Positions 39,177 to 49,380 of a stretch of DNA of 64,000 bases are shown here, piece after piece. Location: contig JAJRRT010000107.1 of assembly GCA_024279255.1 (NCBI GenBank), forward strand, positions 62,001-126,000, given 5' to 3'. The DNA comes from Deltaproteobacteria bacterium (GTDB taxonomy: Bacteria > Desulfobacterota > Desulfuromonadia > Desulfuromonadales > Geopsychrobacteraceae). Each line of letters begins with the position of its first letter. Position 1 is the stretch's first letter. The translations under genes and the position numbers were made by a program. Under the pieces are notes generated by a model. The model was not told where the DNA came from. It searched no databases and saw only the letters and a list, made by a program, of their open reading frames with translations.

Positions 39177-39745
39177 GGGGATATAGCTGGTAGCTCCTGA
39201 TTCTTTGACAAATTCCGTATTTTCATACACCCATCGTTCATTCCAACTTGTTACAAAATGTAGAGATGGATGCGTATAAATTTTTCAAACTAAGACTGAA
39301 CACTTTTTAGGGAGAATCAAGGGAATGCGAATAGTTCCCTATGTGTCAGGATAGCTCCTACTGTCGCGGATGCAGGTTTTGGTTGCACAATCCTATCGGA
39401 CAGATAGGGTAGCGCTTAATTAGTTTTTGCTTTCATCGCACATTCCGGGGCGTAGCGGTAGCGCGGGACATGTAATTATGCCTTTCAGGTCAAATCTGAC
39501 CCGAATACCCAACCCACACCCCCTTGCTCACGACCATCTTCTTTCTTACCAGTTTGCAACGATGAGGGGGTCATAAAGCTATCTTGAAATGGAGATGAGA
39601 CTGGAATGCAGGGTCCTTAAGAATGACCGATTTTGGACTCTGGCGACCCTCAAATTCCAATAACACAACATAACGGATGCCCTGAGGTCCATATTCTGGT
39701 CCGACACAACAGCTCCCTTTATACCCACCGCCATCACTTCACCTG

Positions 39746-40633
39746 CTATAAACTGTTTGCCTGCAACAGCTCAAGATAGGCATCTAATAGCTTGCCCTTA
39801 TAGCGGTTTTTCCTGACCAGGATCGTTAGGGGGCGTATAAGTTTCAGGGGGGACTTCACAGAAACCAGCCAGCCATGATCCAATTCTCTTTGAACGGCCA
39901 AGCGTGACAGGCAGCTCACCCCTAAACCAGCTTCGACGGCCTTTTTGATCGCCTCGGTATGGCCCAGTTCCAGGTGGACGGTAAATTCTTCGACTTTCCC
40001 GGCAATAGCCGCCTCAAACACTTCTCTGGTTCCTGAGCCTTTTTCACGCACAACCCAATTGGCCTCGGTAAGCATTTCGATGGTGATTCCGGCTTTTTGT
40101 GCCCAAGGATGGTCCTTCCCTGTTATTACCACCAGTTCATCATCACGCCAAGGAATGGTATCCAGTGCGTGAGCATGGCATGGGCCCTCGATCAGGCCCA
40201 GATCTATCTCGCCGCTCTCCACAGCACTTTCGATCTGCTGGGTGTTTCCAACCATAAGAAGCGCTTTTGCCCGAGGGTAGAGATGGGAGAATTTAGCCAT
40301 CAGGGTAGGGAGAAGATAGTTGCCGATGGTCGTACTTGCTCCGATGTGGAGTTCTCCTATAGGCTCAGTGGCCGATTCCTTAAGCAGCTTCTCAAAGCTG
40401 CTGAGACGCCGCAATATTTCCTGTGCCTCCGAGAGAAGGCACCGACCCCGTTCGTTGAGCACCAGTCGTCGACCTTGTCGGTGAAAAAGGGGATCTCCTG
40501 CCTGTTTTTCCAGATCGCCCAAGGCCATGCTGACCGCAGACTGGCTAAGCATCAACGCCTCACTGGCCCTGGTGACATGCTCTGTTTCAGCGACCTTCAC
40601 AAATATTTCCAGCTTTCGTAAAGAAGTACCCAC
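39746..40633 (-). CDS. LysR-family transcriptional regulator
   Basis: MGTSLRKLEIFVKVAETEHVTRASEALMLSQSAVSMALGDLEKQAGDPLFHRQGRRLVLNERG. Confidence 0.95.
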   Translation of the reverse strand: MGTSLRKLEIFVKVAETEHVTRASEALMLSQSAVSMALGDLEKQAGDPLFHRQGRRLVLNERGRCLLSEAQEILRRLSSFEKLLKESATEPIGELHIGASTTIGNYLLPTLMAKFSHLYPRAKALLMVGNTQQIESAVESGEIDLGLIEGPCHAHALDTIPWRDDELVVITGKDHPWAQKAGITIEMLTEANWVVREKGSGTREVFEAAIAGKVEEFTVHLELGHTEAIKKAVEAGLGVSCLSRLAVQRELDHGWLVSVKSPLKLIRPLTILVRKNRYKGKLLDAYLELLQANSL

Positions 40634-40744
40634 ACCCTACCTTTCATCAGAAAAATTGATGATTGCGCTCAATATTATAGATTTTTATTTATACCCAGAT
40701 TTTGCTAGCTTGGCAATTATGAAATTTACTCCAGGTGGACTTTT

Positions 40745-41677
40745 ATGATCGGGTGCCAAACGAAAAAAGGACTGTTCCTATTACTTGTGGCGATCTGTAC
40801 CGTACCTGTAATCTCCACGGCTCAGGCATTGATCAGTGGCATTCTTTTCAGCTTGCTGCTGGAAAACCCCTGGCCGGAGAAATCCTCTGCCTGGAGTCAG
40901 AGACTACTTCAACTCTCGGTGGTGGGTCTCGGTTTCGGATTAAGCATCGATGAGGTCTGGCAGGTGGGGAAAAGCTCCATCTTCTACACCGTGGTGGGGA
41001 TCGTCCTTACCTTGTCGGTGGGAATAATACTGGGACGTTTGTTCAAAACGGGCAGAAATACCGCAATCCTCATCGCCTGTGGTACGGCCATCTGCGGCGG
41101 CAGTGCCATTGCTGCCATGTCGCCAGTCATAAAATCGGAGGATGATGAAACGGCAGTGGCTCTAGCCACGGTCTTCACCCTGAACTCCGTGGCTTTGTTG
41201 CTGTTCCCTCTGGTTGGGCACTTTTTCAATCTCAGCCAGCATCAATTCGGCGTCTGGGCGGGGCTGGCCATCCACGATACCAGCAGCGTGGTCGGTGCGG
41301 CAACTAGCTACGGAGCCGAGTCCCTGCGTATAGGCACCACGGTCAAGCTGGCGAGGGCCATGTGGATTGCCCCACTGTCCATGGGAGCCGCACTACTGAT
41401 GAAATCCGGGCAGCGGGCTAAGCTGCCCCTGTTCATTGTGGGTTTTTTCGCTGCCGCAACCATTCGCTCGCTAATGCCCGACCATGGTGAACTCTGGAGC
41501 ACACTATCGGCGGTCGCCAGACAGAGCTTGGTGATCACCCTTTTCCTTATCGGCTCAGGCCTGAGCAAAAAGGTGTTGAAAAAAGTTGGCCTGCGACCCT
41601 TGGCCAATGGGACGACTCTCTGGCTTCTGGTCAGCGGTGTATCCCTGGCGGCCCTGCTCAGCGGCTGGATTAATTGA
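40745..41677 (+). CDS. YeiH/UPF0324-family putative exporter
   Basis: VVGLGFGLSIDEVWQVGK; IACGTAICGGSAIAAMSPVIKSEDDETAVALATVFTLNSVALLLFPLVGHFF. Confidence 0.92.
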   Translation: MIGCQTKKGLFLLLVAICTVPVISTAQALISGILFSLLLENPWPEKSSAWSQRLLQLSVVGLGFGLSIDEVWQVGKSSIFYTVVGIVLTLSVGIILGRLFKTGRNTAILIACGTAICGGSAIAAMSPVIKSEDDETAVALATVFTLNSVALLLFPLVGHFFNLSQHQFGVWAGLAIHDTSSVVGAATSYGAESLRIGTTVKLARAMWIAPLSMGAALLMKSGQRAKLPLFIVGFFAAATIRSLMPDHGELWSTLSAVARQSLVITLFLIGSGLSKKVLKKVGLRPLANGTTLWLLVSGVSLAALLSGWIN

Positions 41678-41869
41678 GCTGCGGCTTTCTATGTTTGATG
41701 GATTATTTGACATTGTTCAATAGCCGACCCTACGAGATTCAAATGGGGCAGAAGATGGCTCTTTTCCCAGTACCTAAGTTTGCTCTGATAGGGAAGAGAA
41801 TCGCCTTCGGCATCATAGATAACCCTATGCTTCTCATGATATGTCCCGTGAATCACGATCAGAAACACA

Positions 41870-41909
41870 AAGAACGGCCCCACCTGAAAGTCCGGTAGGG
41901 CCGTTCTTA
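41870..41909. terminator. hairpin AAGAACGGCCC...GGGCCGTTCTT, probable terminator
   Basis: 11-bp perfect arms followed by ATTTATC. Confidence 0.55.
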
Positions 41910-42065
41910 TTTATCATCCAATTAATACAATCCTGTAATGCCTTAGGATTAATAGCTCGTCAAGAACCAAGAGATCTGTCTCAAAGCTTCTACATGACTA
42001 GAAAAGACCTGACGAATCGCTAGCCACTGTTCAAAATCAACTTAACTTTCTAATGGAACCGAAAT

Positions 42066-43442
42066 CTAAGACCGCCCACCCCGACGACCCTTGGGCGTGG
42101 GACGTCCGGTATTAACCTTGACCTTTGTCGACGTAGTTTTTCTACGTGCTACCGTTCTGGTCTTGGTCGATTTCTGTACCTTCTTAGGCTTGCCGGAGTT
42201 CTTCTTCTCGACCGTATGCGCCTTCGCTGGTCTGGCCACGGCTTTTTTAGGTTTGGCTGGTTCATTGGCGGTTCTAAGCGGCCTTGCTGACACCACCTTC
42301 TTGAACACGACCAGCGGAAACTCTGCCAGGTTCTTACGGGGAATGGCGTATGTCAGCAACTTTTCGATCGCGGCCAGACGCGGCTGTTCATCCTGAGCAA
42401 CCAATGAGATCGCAACCCCGGCCTCTCCGGCCCGACCGGTACGCCCGATCCGGTGGACATAATCTTCGGCAATCTGCGGCAGTTCATAATTCACCACATG
42501 CGGCAGCTGCTCAATATCGAGACCACGCGCAGCAACATCGGTCGCCACCAATACGCGTAACTCACCCCGTTTAAACTCCCCAAGAGTTCGAGTCCGGATT
42601 GATTGGCTCTTGTTGCTGTGGATCGCCGCTGCCTTGATCCCATCATAGAGCAGTTCGGCGGTCACCTTGTCTGCACCGTAACGGGTCCGGCAAAAGACCA
42701 GGACCTGTTGCCATTTTCCATCGATAATCAGGTGCGAGAGCATTTCCCGTTTGAGCTTGCGCTCGGCAGGATAGATCACCTGGGTCACGGCATCGGCGGC
42801 AAGGTTACGGCGCGCCACTTCTATATGGCGTGGATTATCAAGCAATTCATCAGCAAGTTTTTTAATATTTGGCGCGTAGGTCGCAGAAAAGAGCAAGGTC
42901 TGACGTTCCGCAGGCAGGTACTCGGCGACCTTGAGGATATCATCGATGAATCCGAGATCGAGCATACGGTCAGCTTCATCGAGAACCAGAAATTCAATTT
43001 TAGAGAGGTTAATGGAGGCGCGCTCGGCATGATCGAGTAATCGTCCCGGGGTTGCCACCACAATATCAACGCCGCGATGCAGGCGTTCGATCTGCGCCTG
43101 AATGTTCACCCCACCATAGATCATGGTCGAACGCAACGACAGGCGTCGTCCGTAATTTTGCATCTCGCCACTGACCTGGGCTGCCAGCTCACGAGTCGGC
43201 ACCAGCACCAGCACACGCGGGCGACGGCGTTTTCCTTCAGGGATATTTTCACTCAAGCGCTGCACGATCGGCAGGGCAAAAGCCGCCGTCTTGCCAGTGC
43301 CGGTCTGGGCGCCAGCCAGCAGATCGCCCCCCTCGAAGATCACCGGGATCGCCTGGGTCTGGATGGGAGTCGGGGTCGTATAGCCTTGAGAGCTGACCGC
43401 GCTCAATAGTTCGGCACAAAGGCCAAGAGAATCAAAAGACAT
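42066..43442 (-). CDS. rhlE: DEAD-box RNA helicase, RhlE-like
   Basis: [45 protein letters not shown]; basic Lys/Arg-rich tail. Confidence 0.93.
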   Translation of the reverse strand: MSFDSLGLCAELLSAVSSQGYTTPTPIQTQAIPVIFEGGDLLAGAQTGTGKTAAFALPIVQRLSENIPEGKRRRPRVLVLVPTRELAAQVSGEMQNYGRRLSLRSTMIYGGVNIQAQIERLHRGVDIVVATPGRLLDHAERASINLSKIEFLVLDEADRMLDLGFIDDILKVAEYLPAERQTLLFSATYAPNIKKLADELLDNPRHIEVARRNLAADAVTQVIYPAERKLKREMLSHLIIDGKWQQVLVFCRTRYGADKVTAELLYDGIKAAAIHSNKSQSIRTRTLGEFKRGELRVLVATDVAARGLDIEQLPHVVNYELPQIAEDYVHRIGRTGRAGEAGVAISLVAQDEQPRLAAIEKLLTYAIPRKNLAEFPLVVFKKVVSARPLRTANEPAKPKKAVARPAKAHTVEKKNSGKPKKVQKSTKTRTVARRKTTSTKVKVNTGRPTPKGRRGGRS

Positions 43443-43553
43443 GGTTCAAAATCCTTATATAATCCGTTCCGATGGTGGCGGATTGATTGAAATAAATGCG
43501 GAAGATAAGCGGATTAGCCTATGGCTGTCAACCATGCGGGAAATCGAGGCTTT

Positions 43554-44057
43554 TTAGTAGAGCGGCCCGAACAGGTCAAGATGAGTCAGATAGAGCCGTA
43601 CGTCGAGCTCAAGTTGGGGATAGTCCGGCTCCATATGGGTGCAGAGGTTGTAAAAAGCCTTGTTATGATCCTTCTCTTTGAGGTGCGCCAATTCGTGCAC
43701 TACGATCATCCGCAAAAAAGCGAGAGGCGCCGTCTTGAAAACAGCCCCGATGCGGATCTCATTTTTCGCCTTCAGCTTGCCCCCCTGCACGCGTGAGATA
43801 TAGCTGTGCAGCCCAAGAGCCTGGTGGGTTAAGTTGATCTTGTTGTCGTAGACGACCTTGGAGAGAGATGGGGCTTTACGCAGGAACTGATTTTTCAGTT
43901 GGATACTGAAGTTGTAGAGCGCCTTGTCGGTCTTGATCTCATGAGCGGAGGGATATCGACCGCGAAGAACCACGCCTAATTTCTTCTCAGCAATCAGTCG
44001 CTCGATCTGGTCGATGACCTGATCTGGATAACCCGCCAGGTATTTTAATTCGTGCAT
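43554..44057 (-). CDS. YgjP-like (DUF45) metallopeptidase domain protein
   Basis: MIVVHELAHLKEKDHNKAFYNLC (HExxH...H). Confidence 0.85.
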   Translation of the reverse strand: MHELKYLAGYPDQVIDQIERLIAEKKLGVVLRGRYPSAHEIKTDKALYNFSIQLKNQFLRKAPSLSKVVYDNKINLTHQALGLHSYISRVQGGKLKAKNEIRIGAVFKTAPLAFLRMIVVHELAHLKEKDHNKAFYNLCTHMEPDYPQLELDVRLYLTHLDLFGPLY

Positions 44058-44198
44058 CGCTCGATCTTCCTCTGTAAGTCTCTGGCCCTACTTAGTGCGA
44101 TGACCCGCAGGGAAGCTAGCAGATCCAAAGGAAATTGTCCAAACCGGTTGTTTTCTGAAGGCAGTCCTGCAATTCTGGAGTTCAACCTGGAGAGACCA

Positions 44199-44825
44199 AT
44201 GACATCGACAACACCTCGCTACCCGATTCCAGCACAAGCATTTCGCGCTGAAATCGAAATCGAGCGCAGCCGTTTTATTACCACAGTGCAAGAGGTCTGT
44301 TCCGCAGAAGAGGCCCAGGCTTTTGTGGCTGAACTCAAAGCTGAGTTCCCCGACGCCAATCACAACTGCTGGGCTTATCTGATCGGCCCACCCGGTAGCA
44401 GCGACCGGATCGGCCTGAGTGATGACGGTGAGCCCCACGGTGTCGCCGGACGCCCAATGCTGACCTGCCTGCAGCACAGCGGGCTGGGGGATACTGCGGT
44501 CGTGGTGACGCGCTACTTTGGCGGGATCAAACTCGGTAAAGGGGGAATGGTCAAGGCTTACACTGCCGCGGTGCAGACAGTCCTCGATCAGTTGCCGCGC
44601 ACTGAACGGATCGACTGGTGCGAGCTGGCGGTTACTTTCGACTACGCCCTTGTCACACCTCTTGAACGCCGCCTTTCGGAGTATGAAGCTGAGACCCTTG
44701 CAACCGACTATGCCGCGCAGGTCTGCTGCAACTTGCGTCTACCCGCAGAGCACCTTAAAACTTTCGAAAAAATGTTTGCCGATCTGACCGCCGGGCAGGG
44801 TCAAATAAACAGGGTCAGTAAATGA
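44199..44825 (+). CDS. IMPACT/YigZ family protein
   Basis: AEFPDANHNCWAYLIGPPGSSDRIGLSDDGEPHGVAGRPML...VVVTRYFGGIKLGKGGMVKAY. Confidence 0.95.
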   Translation: MTSTTPRYPIPAQAFRAEIEIERSRFITTVQEVCSAEEAQAFVAELKAEFPDANHNCWAYLIGPPGSSDRIGLSDDGEPHGVAGRPMLTCLQHSGLGDTAVVVTRYFGGIKLGKGGMVKAYTAAVQTVLDQLPRTERIDWCELAVTFDYALVTPLERRLSEYEAETLATDYAAQVCCNLRLPAEHLKTFEKMFADLTAGQGQINRVSK

Positions 44826-45223
44826 CTGAAGCACGCAAGCCCCTGAACCCCCTGCTGCGCTGGCTGCTGCTTGGGGTAGGACTTGTCGCGGTTACTCTCG
44901 CGGTAATCGGCATCTTTCTGCCGGTCCTACCGACCGTCCCCTTTCTGCTGTTAGCCGTCGGCTGCTTCGCCCGCAGTTCGGAACACTTCTACACCTGGCT
45001 GCTCGAGCACAATCATCTCGGCCCGATCGTGCGGCCTTACCTGCAAGGAGAGGGGCTTCCACGCAAGAACAAGGTCCTCGCCATCATCCTGATCTGGGCG
45101 AGTATCGGACTGTCGGTGTTTCTGCTGAATGTCCTCTGGGTCAAAGGGTTGCTAGTGGGAATCGCCGCTGCCGTGACTCTCTATTTGATTCGCTTGCCAG
45201 AAGCAGCCAACGAACCTACTTAA
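44822..45223 (+). CDS. YbaN-like DUF454 membrane protein
   Basis: GIFLPVLPTVPFLLLAVGCFARSSEHFYTWLLEHNHLGPIVRPYLQGEGLPRKNKV. Confidence 0.92.
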   Translation: MTEARKPLNPLLRWLLLGVGLVAVTLAVIGIFLPVLPTVPFLLLAVGCFARSSEHFYTWLLEHNHLGPIVRPYLQGEGLPRKNKVLAIILIWASIGLSVFLLNVLWVKGLLVGIAAAVTLYLIRLPEAANEPT

Positions 45224-45248
45224 GAATGCACCCCTCGCAAAAGCCTGT

Positions 45249-45833
45249 TCAATTCTTCTCTGCAATCAACTCCTGAAGCCGCCTTGCATCAACCCGTTCC
45301 AACGGCTTATCCGTCAAACCACAGTGGGGTCGTTGTCGCCGTTGAACGAGTGTATAGACTGAACATGCAATCTCGATCCCATCCTCTTCGAGAGAAAAGC
45401 GGGCACTTTCGGCATCCCCCTCCTCTTCAAAAGCAATTCCCTGTACTTCGAGAAAATATCCGACCTCTTCCGGTTTGTCACAAAACAGTTGCAGGTTAAT
45501 ATCGCTGATTTCACGCACTTCACCCCGTTGCACCGAGCCGACCAGCAACGGCTGAAAGGGTTCGAATATCTCAAGATACTTCAAAGCCAGAACCCGCCAT
45601 TCCATGACGCGGCGAGCTAAGGCCTCACCTCCATAAAAACGCAACAGCTGTTGAAGTTCGATATGAATCTCAGCATATTCGGGAAGGTGAGCACCACGCG
45701 TACTTGAGGCCGATGGGCCAAAACGTCGAACCGCCTGCCGCCGGGCGTCGCGATAGCTACGAACCTCTTCTTCGAACAACAGGCGCGCCGCTTCGCGAGC
45801 AATCTCCGCTTTTATCCGTTCATTACGTACCAT
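45249..45833 (-). CDS. conserved hypothetical, possibly nucleotidyltransferase-like
   Basis: 194 aa; LLVGSVQRGEVREISDINLQLFCD resembles a GS-x(n)-SDIDL-type NTase core. Confidence 0.55.
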   Translation of the reverse strand: MVRNERIKAEIAREAARLLFEEEVRSYRDARRQAVRRFGPSASSTRGAHLPEYAEIHIELQQLLRFYGGEALARRVMEWRVLALKYLEIFEPFQPLLVGSVQRGEVREISDINLQLFCDKPEEVGYFLEVQGIAFEEEGDAESARFSLEEDGIEIACSVYTLVQRRQRPHCGLTDKPLERVDARRLQELIAEKN

Positions 45834-45962
45834 GAGCCAACCCTCCTGCTACTTTTTTGACCTAAGTCATAGCGGCGCAAAGTGCCCTAAGCGTAGAATG
45901 AATGGTTCATATACACTCACGCAGTTCCTGACGAATCTATTCATCTACAAGGAGTATAACCC

Positions 45963-46253
45963 ATGAGTAATTGTGCATGCGGCGGCGGACATCATGCCGG
46001 AAGTGGCGGGCCCTTCTCCGAAGGGCGTGAACTGGTTGATTTTGTCGCTCAGGCTCACGGAGGCGCAAAACGGAATCAGCCGATCCCAGGTGGCGGTCTC
46101 ACAACCAACTGTCAGGGCTGTGACGCAGCTTTCACCCTGATGACCTTTGTCGGCAGCTGCCCGAAATGTGGCGGAATCCATGCCGTTGCCCCACCACGGA
46201 GCGATGATGCTGCGAACATTCAATTCGCTGGAGCTGGTTATCAGTTGCCCTGA
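45963..46253 (+). CDS. small zinc-ribbon-like protein
   Basis: 96 aa; CACGGGHH, CQGCDAAFTLMTFVGSCPKCGGIHAV; RBS AAGGAG upstream. Confidence 0.7.
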   Translation: MSNCACGGGHHAGSGGPFSEGRELVDFVAQAHGGAKRNQPIPGGGLTTNCQGCDAAFTLMTFVGSCPKCGGIHAVAPPRSDDAANIQFAGAGYQLP

Positions 46254-46274
46254 TTCTAAATAAAACCGAAGAGT

Positions 46275-46312
46275 TTTCAAGCCTGGCACCTGTGACTGAG
46301 CCAGGCTTGAAA
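46275..46312. terminator. 13-bp hairpin TTTCAAGCCTGGC...GCCAGGCTTGAAATTTT
   Basis: Perfect inverted repeat 22 bp after the 46253 stop, followed by a short T run. Confidence 0.65.
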
Positions 46313-46328
46313 TTTTAGGAAGTCCTAT

Positions 46329-46544
46329 TCAGGCTGACGAACCTGAATAGGCATATTTGAATACCAAACGACAACGTAACCCATTGAGCTGCTGATGCCA
46401 GTTCTGTTTCTGGCGTGGGCTGAGTAACAACCAACAGGAACTTGTCATCAGATCCTCAATGCCCCTGATCTGCTCCTGGATGGTTGATGGTGACCAGATA
46501 TGCGCTGAGGGATATGGCTGTTCGGGCCAAGATTGTTGATTCAT
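46329..46544 (-). CDS. hypothetical 71-aa protein
   Basis: MNQQSWPEQPYPSAHIWSPSTIQEQIRGIEDLMTSSCWLLLSPRQKQNWHQQLNGLRCRLVFKYAYSGSSA; RBS-like AAAGGAGTGG upstream on the minus strand. Confidence 0.5.
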   Translation of the reverse strand: MNQQSWPEQPYPSAHIWSPSTIQEQIRGIEDLMTSSCWLLLSPRQKQNWHQQLNGLRCRLVFKYAYSGSSA

Positions 46545-46574
46545 AGACCACTCCTTTGCAACACGACTGTTATC

Positions 46575-46623
46575 TATAAAACAAACATAACAACATATGT
46601 CCTGTTATTATGTTTGTTTTATA
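46575..46623. promoter_or_regulatory. perfect 16-bp inverted repeat, operator or attenuator candidate
   Basis: TATAAAACAAACATAA (46575-46590) / TTATGTTTGTTTTATA (46608-46623), 17-nt spacer, just upstream of the 46329..46544 minus-strand ORF. Confidence 0.6.
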
Positions 46624-46701
46624 ACAATACTGGTCAGGATTACAAGTATTTTTTGTCTATCCCTCAAGTTACTAACAAATGTTCTATCGATTGCCCTCTG
46701 A

Positions 46702-47313
46702 CTATTGCTCACTCTGCTCTTGATCTTTACGGTCAGGTCGTACCAACCAGAACAACGGAGTCACACTTAATGCTCCCAGAGTATCAGCCAACATATCTTT
46801 CTGGGCATCCCAGATATCCCCTTGAGAGCCCAGAAATTCCATACCGGCCTCTCCCCCTTCAGCCACGGCATACCACCACTCGATAATCTCATAGCCGGCA
46901 GCGATACTCATGACGAAGAACACCCCGAGGAAACTGGCCACTACAGGACCGCCCCAACGTTTGCGCGTCAGAAGCTCAATCAGTGGATAGGCGTAAAAAC
47001 CGATAGAGAAATGACCGATGCGATCAAAATGATTGCGCTCGAAACCGAACAGCTCGGTAACAAAGCCGAATGGAACATTGGCAAAGGTGTAGTGTCCACC
47101 GATGGTATGCCAGAACATCCAGAATGCGAGCAGACCGTATGCCAGGTTACTGAAGCGGAACTTGTTGAAGGTCAACACCAGGATCACGAAGACCAGCACC
47201 ACCGGGATCACCTCGGCGATCCACACCTCACGCGAGACCGGACTGACCCCCAGAATAATGAAAAACAGGACAAAAATGGCCGCCAGCAATTGTGGGAAAT
47301 TACGTTGCACCAT
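46702..47313 (-). CDS. DUF2238 membrane protein
   Basis: GGHYTFANVPFG...FGFERNHFDRIGHFSIGFYAYPLIELLTRK...SQGDIWDAQKDMLADTLGAL. Confidence 0.92.
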   Translation of the reverse strand: MVQRNFPQLLAAIFVLFFIILGVSPVSREVWIAEVIPVVLVFVILVLTFNKFRFSNLAYGLLAFWMFWHTIGGHYTFANVPFGFVTELFGFERNHFDRIGHFSIGFYAYPLIELLTRKRWGGPVVASFLGVFFVMSIAAGYEIIEWWYAVAEGGEAGMEFLGSQGDIWDAQKDMLADTLGALSVTPLFWLVRPDRKDQEQSEQ

Positions 47314-47496
47314 GGGATCCCTCCGTGAAAAATCAATATCCCTTGATAATGCCAGTGAATCCGGATGTCAAATATTCTTCTTTCCCCGAAAATATTAAAA
47401 AGCAACAACAACGTATTTTTCTGGTAAACCATTACGAACCGTACTCGTCTAACCGGGGAGTCGTTGTCTCTTACATTCCACCATCAGGAGGTCTCC

Positions 47497-48336
47497 ATGT
47501 TTATGCCCCGTCTGTTCTACACTGCGATATTTATGTTTTTTTTGTGCATCCCTCTTCCTGCTGATGCCAGCGATTATCAGGTGCAGGAAAAGTCAAAACT
47601 TCTCGGGCTATCTATCGGTACGGGATTTGAGTTTGAAACAGGTGGTTATGGCACGGACCAGACCATTGACAGCTGGCGCATCCCGCTGGTGATCGATTGG
47701 GCCCCGAATGATTTCTGGGGGATGTCGCTGGAAATTCCCTATGTCCATCAAAGCAGTACCGGTGACACCGTGTTGCTGGGCGCAGGAACCAGCCCGGTCC
47801 GGCACGGAAACGGTCGCATGAGCGAGTCCAGCACAACACAGACAACAACATCCGAGGAGGGACTGGGTGACATGAGTCTGGACGTTGATCTGACCTTACT
47901 CGGAGATGGCAAGCAAACTCCAAAACTGCTGGTGCTATTGCACGCCAAGCTCCCAACCGCCGATGAGGAAAAAGGCCTGGGTACTGGAGAGTTCGACTGG
48001 GGTGGCGGACTGGGGGTGTATAAAAAGTTCGGCCTCTGGTCAACCTATGCCGAAACCCTCTACCTGCTGCCGGGGACGTCACAGATCTATGATCCTTCGC
48101 CCTACTGGGAATGGCAGGCAGCACTGAGCTATCGCACCACCAACAACCTGCGCCCCGGGCTTTCTCTCTCCGGTGGCACTGCACCCTTCGAAGGCACAGA
48201 CAACCCGCTCGAAATCAATGCCCGCCTTGCCATTCTCGGTGAGAATAATCGCAGCTACAGTTTTTCAATTAGCCGTGGCCTAAGTGAGGCCAGTCCAGAT
48301 TGGGGTATCGGTCTCTTCGCTTTTTTTGATTTTTGA
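47497..48336 (+). CDS. outer-membrane beta-barrel-like protein, function unknown
   Basis: Signal peptide then alternating beta pattern ending ...SPDWGIGLFAFFDF (terminal Phe); AGGAGGT RBS upstream of ATG 47497. Confidence 0.7.
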   Translation: MFMPRLFYTAIFMFFLCIPLPADASDYQVQEKSKLLGLSIGTGFEFETGGYGTDQTIDSWRIPLVIDWAPNDFWGMSLEIPYVHQSSTGDTVLLGAGTSPVRHGNGRMSESSTTQTTTSEEGLGDMSLDVDLTLLGDGKQTPKLLVLLHAKLPTADEEKGLGTGEFDWGGGLGVYKKFGLWSTYAETLYLLPGTSQIYDPSPYWEWQAALSYRTTNNLRPGLSLSGGTAPFEGTDNPLEINARLAILGENNRSYSFSISRGLSEASPDWGIGLFAFFDF

Positions 48337-48355
48337 TGATTCCTCTTTCTGTGCA

Positions 48356-48394
48356 GACAAAAAAAGCCTCCCGCTTGGGGAGGCTTTTTTTGTC
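48356..48394. terminator. bidirectional terminator, perfect 17-bp arms with A/T tracts
   Basis: GACAAAAAAAGCCTCCC-GCTTG-GGGAGGCTTTTTTTGTC between convergent genes. Confidence 0.92.
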
Positions 48395-48417
48395 TGTTCA
48401 AGTAGCACCGGCGATGC

Positions 48418-48768
48418 TTAATCGACAATATCCTGTTGCAACTGCAAATGGTCCTGGCGGCGTTCACGGATAAAATCCTGATTATCTGCAACGCCCTCAG
48501 CCTGGTATTCACGCGTCTGTGTGCGTGTTTCGCTACGGACCTGCTGTCTTTCCTGCAGGCTATCGGCATCAGCCATCACCTGCCGACTCTCATTGCGCAT
48601 CTGCTGGCGATCAGCGACGCGATCCTGACGGTAGGTCTGTTGATCCATATGACGATCACTACTGAAACTACGCGTCTCTCCTCGGTTCATTTTAGCCTGA
48701 CTGATAACCGGAAGGCTAAGTGAGAAGGCGATCAGTGCGGCAAGGGTAAAAATTGACTGGCGATTCAT
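48418..48768 (-). CDS. secreted Arg/Gln-rich protein, unknown function
   Basis: MNRQSIFTLAALIAFSLSLPVISQA signal peptide; low-complexity mature region. Confidence 0.6.
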   Translation of the reverse strand: MNRQSIFTLAALIAFSLSLPVISQAKMNRGETRSFSSDRHMDQQTYRQDRVADRQQMRNESRQVMADADSLQERQQVRSETRTQTREYQAEGVADNQDFIRERRQDHLQLQQDIVD

Positions 48769-48842
48769 GGTGGTTCCTCCTATCGGATTGTGTTGGCGTC
48801 ATTGCCTTATGTTCCTTAGACGCGCCCACAGCAAGGAAGTTT

Positions 48843-48876
48843 ACAAAAAAAGCCGGGAAATCCCGGCTTTTTTTGT
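48843..48876. terminator. rho-independent terminator (16-bp perfect arms)
   Basis: ACAAAAAAAGCCGGGA-AA-TCCCGGCTTTTTTTGT downstream of the minus-strand DUF3106 gene. Confidence 0.92.
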
Positions 48877-48903
48877 GAAAATCGTAGTAACAATCAGAAG
48901 CTG

Positions 48904-49380
48904 TTAGTGATGTCGTCCTCCGCCACCAGTTCGCATACCCCGATTGAAGAAACGCTCACGCAACTCTCGCCGACGCTCCATACGCTCTTCAGCAGGCAGG
49001 TTCCGCAGTGTGCGTGCCTGTTTGCGCAGCTCGTCGCGTTGTTCAGGAGACAGGTCACGCAGTTGCCTGTTCAGTTCACGTAACTTCTGTTTTTGTTCCG
49101 GTGAAAACTGTTGCCAGCGTTTAAAGCGCTGCTTGAGCTGCTGCCGATCTTCTGCAGGCAGCTGGCGAAAGGTAGCCAGCCGTTGCCGCAGCTGCGTTTG
49201 CTCATCAACCGACAATCCCTTGAACTGCTTGTAGCGTTCACGTAATTTCTCGCGTTGCTCCAGGGGAAGTTGTTGCCAGCGCTGCAGTGCGGTAGTCACG
49301 GGAACAGGCTCGGTCGCCTGACTGATCAGGGGCATAACCAGCAGACCGATTATCAGCAAAACCAGAATTCGACTTTTCAT
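48904..49380 (-). CDS. DUF3106 periplasmic protein
   Basis: RWQQLPLEQREKLRERYKQFKGLSVDEQTQLRQRLATFRQLPAEDRQQLKQRFKRWQQFSPEQKQKL repeats. Confidence 0.85.
   Translation of the reverse strand: MKSRILVLLIIGLLVMPLISQATEPVPVTTALQRWQQLPLEQREKLRERYKQFKGLSVDEQTQLRQRLATFRQLPAEDRQQLKQRFKRWQQFSPEQKQKLRELNRQLRDLSPEQRDELRKQARTLRNLPAEERMERRRELRERFFNRGMRTGGGGRHH

Noticed and set aside
39440-39525. tRNA-like string GGGGCGTAGCGGTAGCGCGGGACATG...GGTCAAATCTGACC
   Set aside because: No matching acceptor stem 3' arm and no proper D-loop or anticodon stem; chance resemblance.
41689-41883. 64-aa minus-strand ORF downstream of yeiH
   Set aside because: No recognisable family, and it overlaps the terminator hairpin at 41870-41909.
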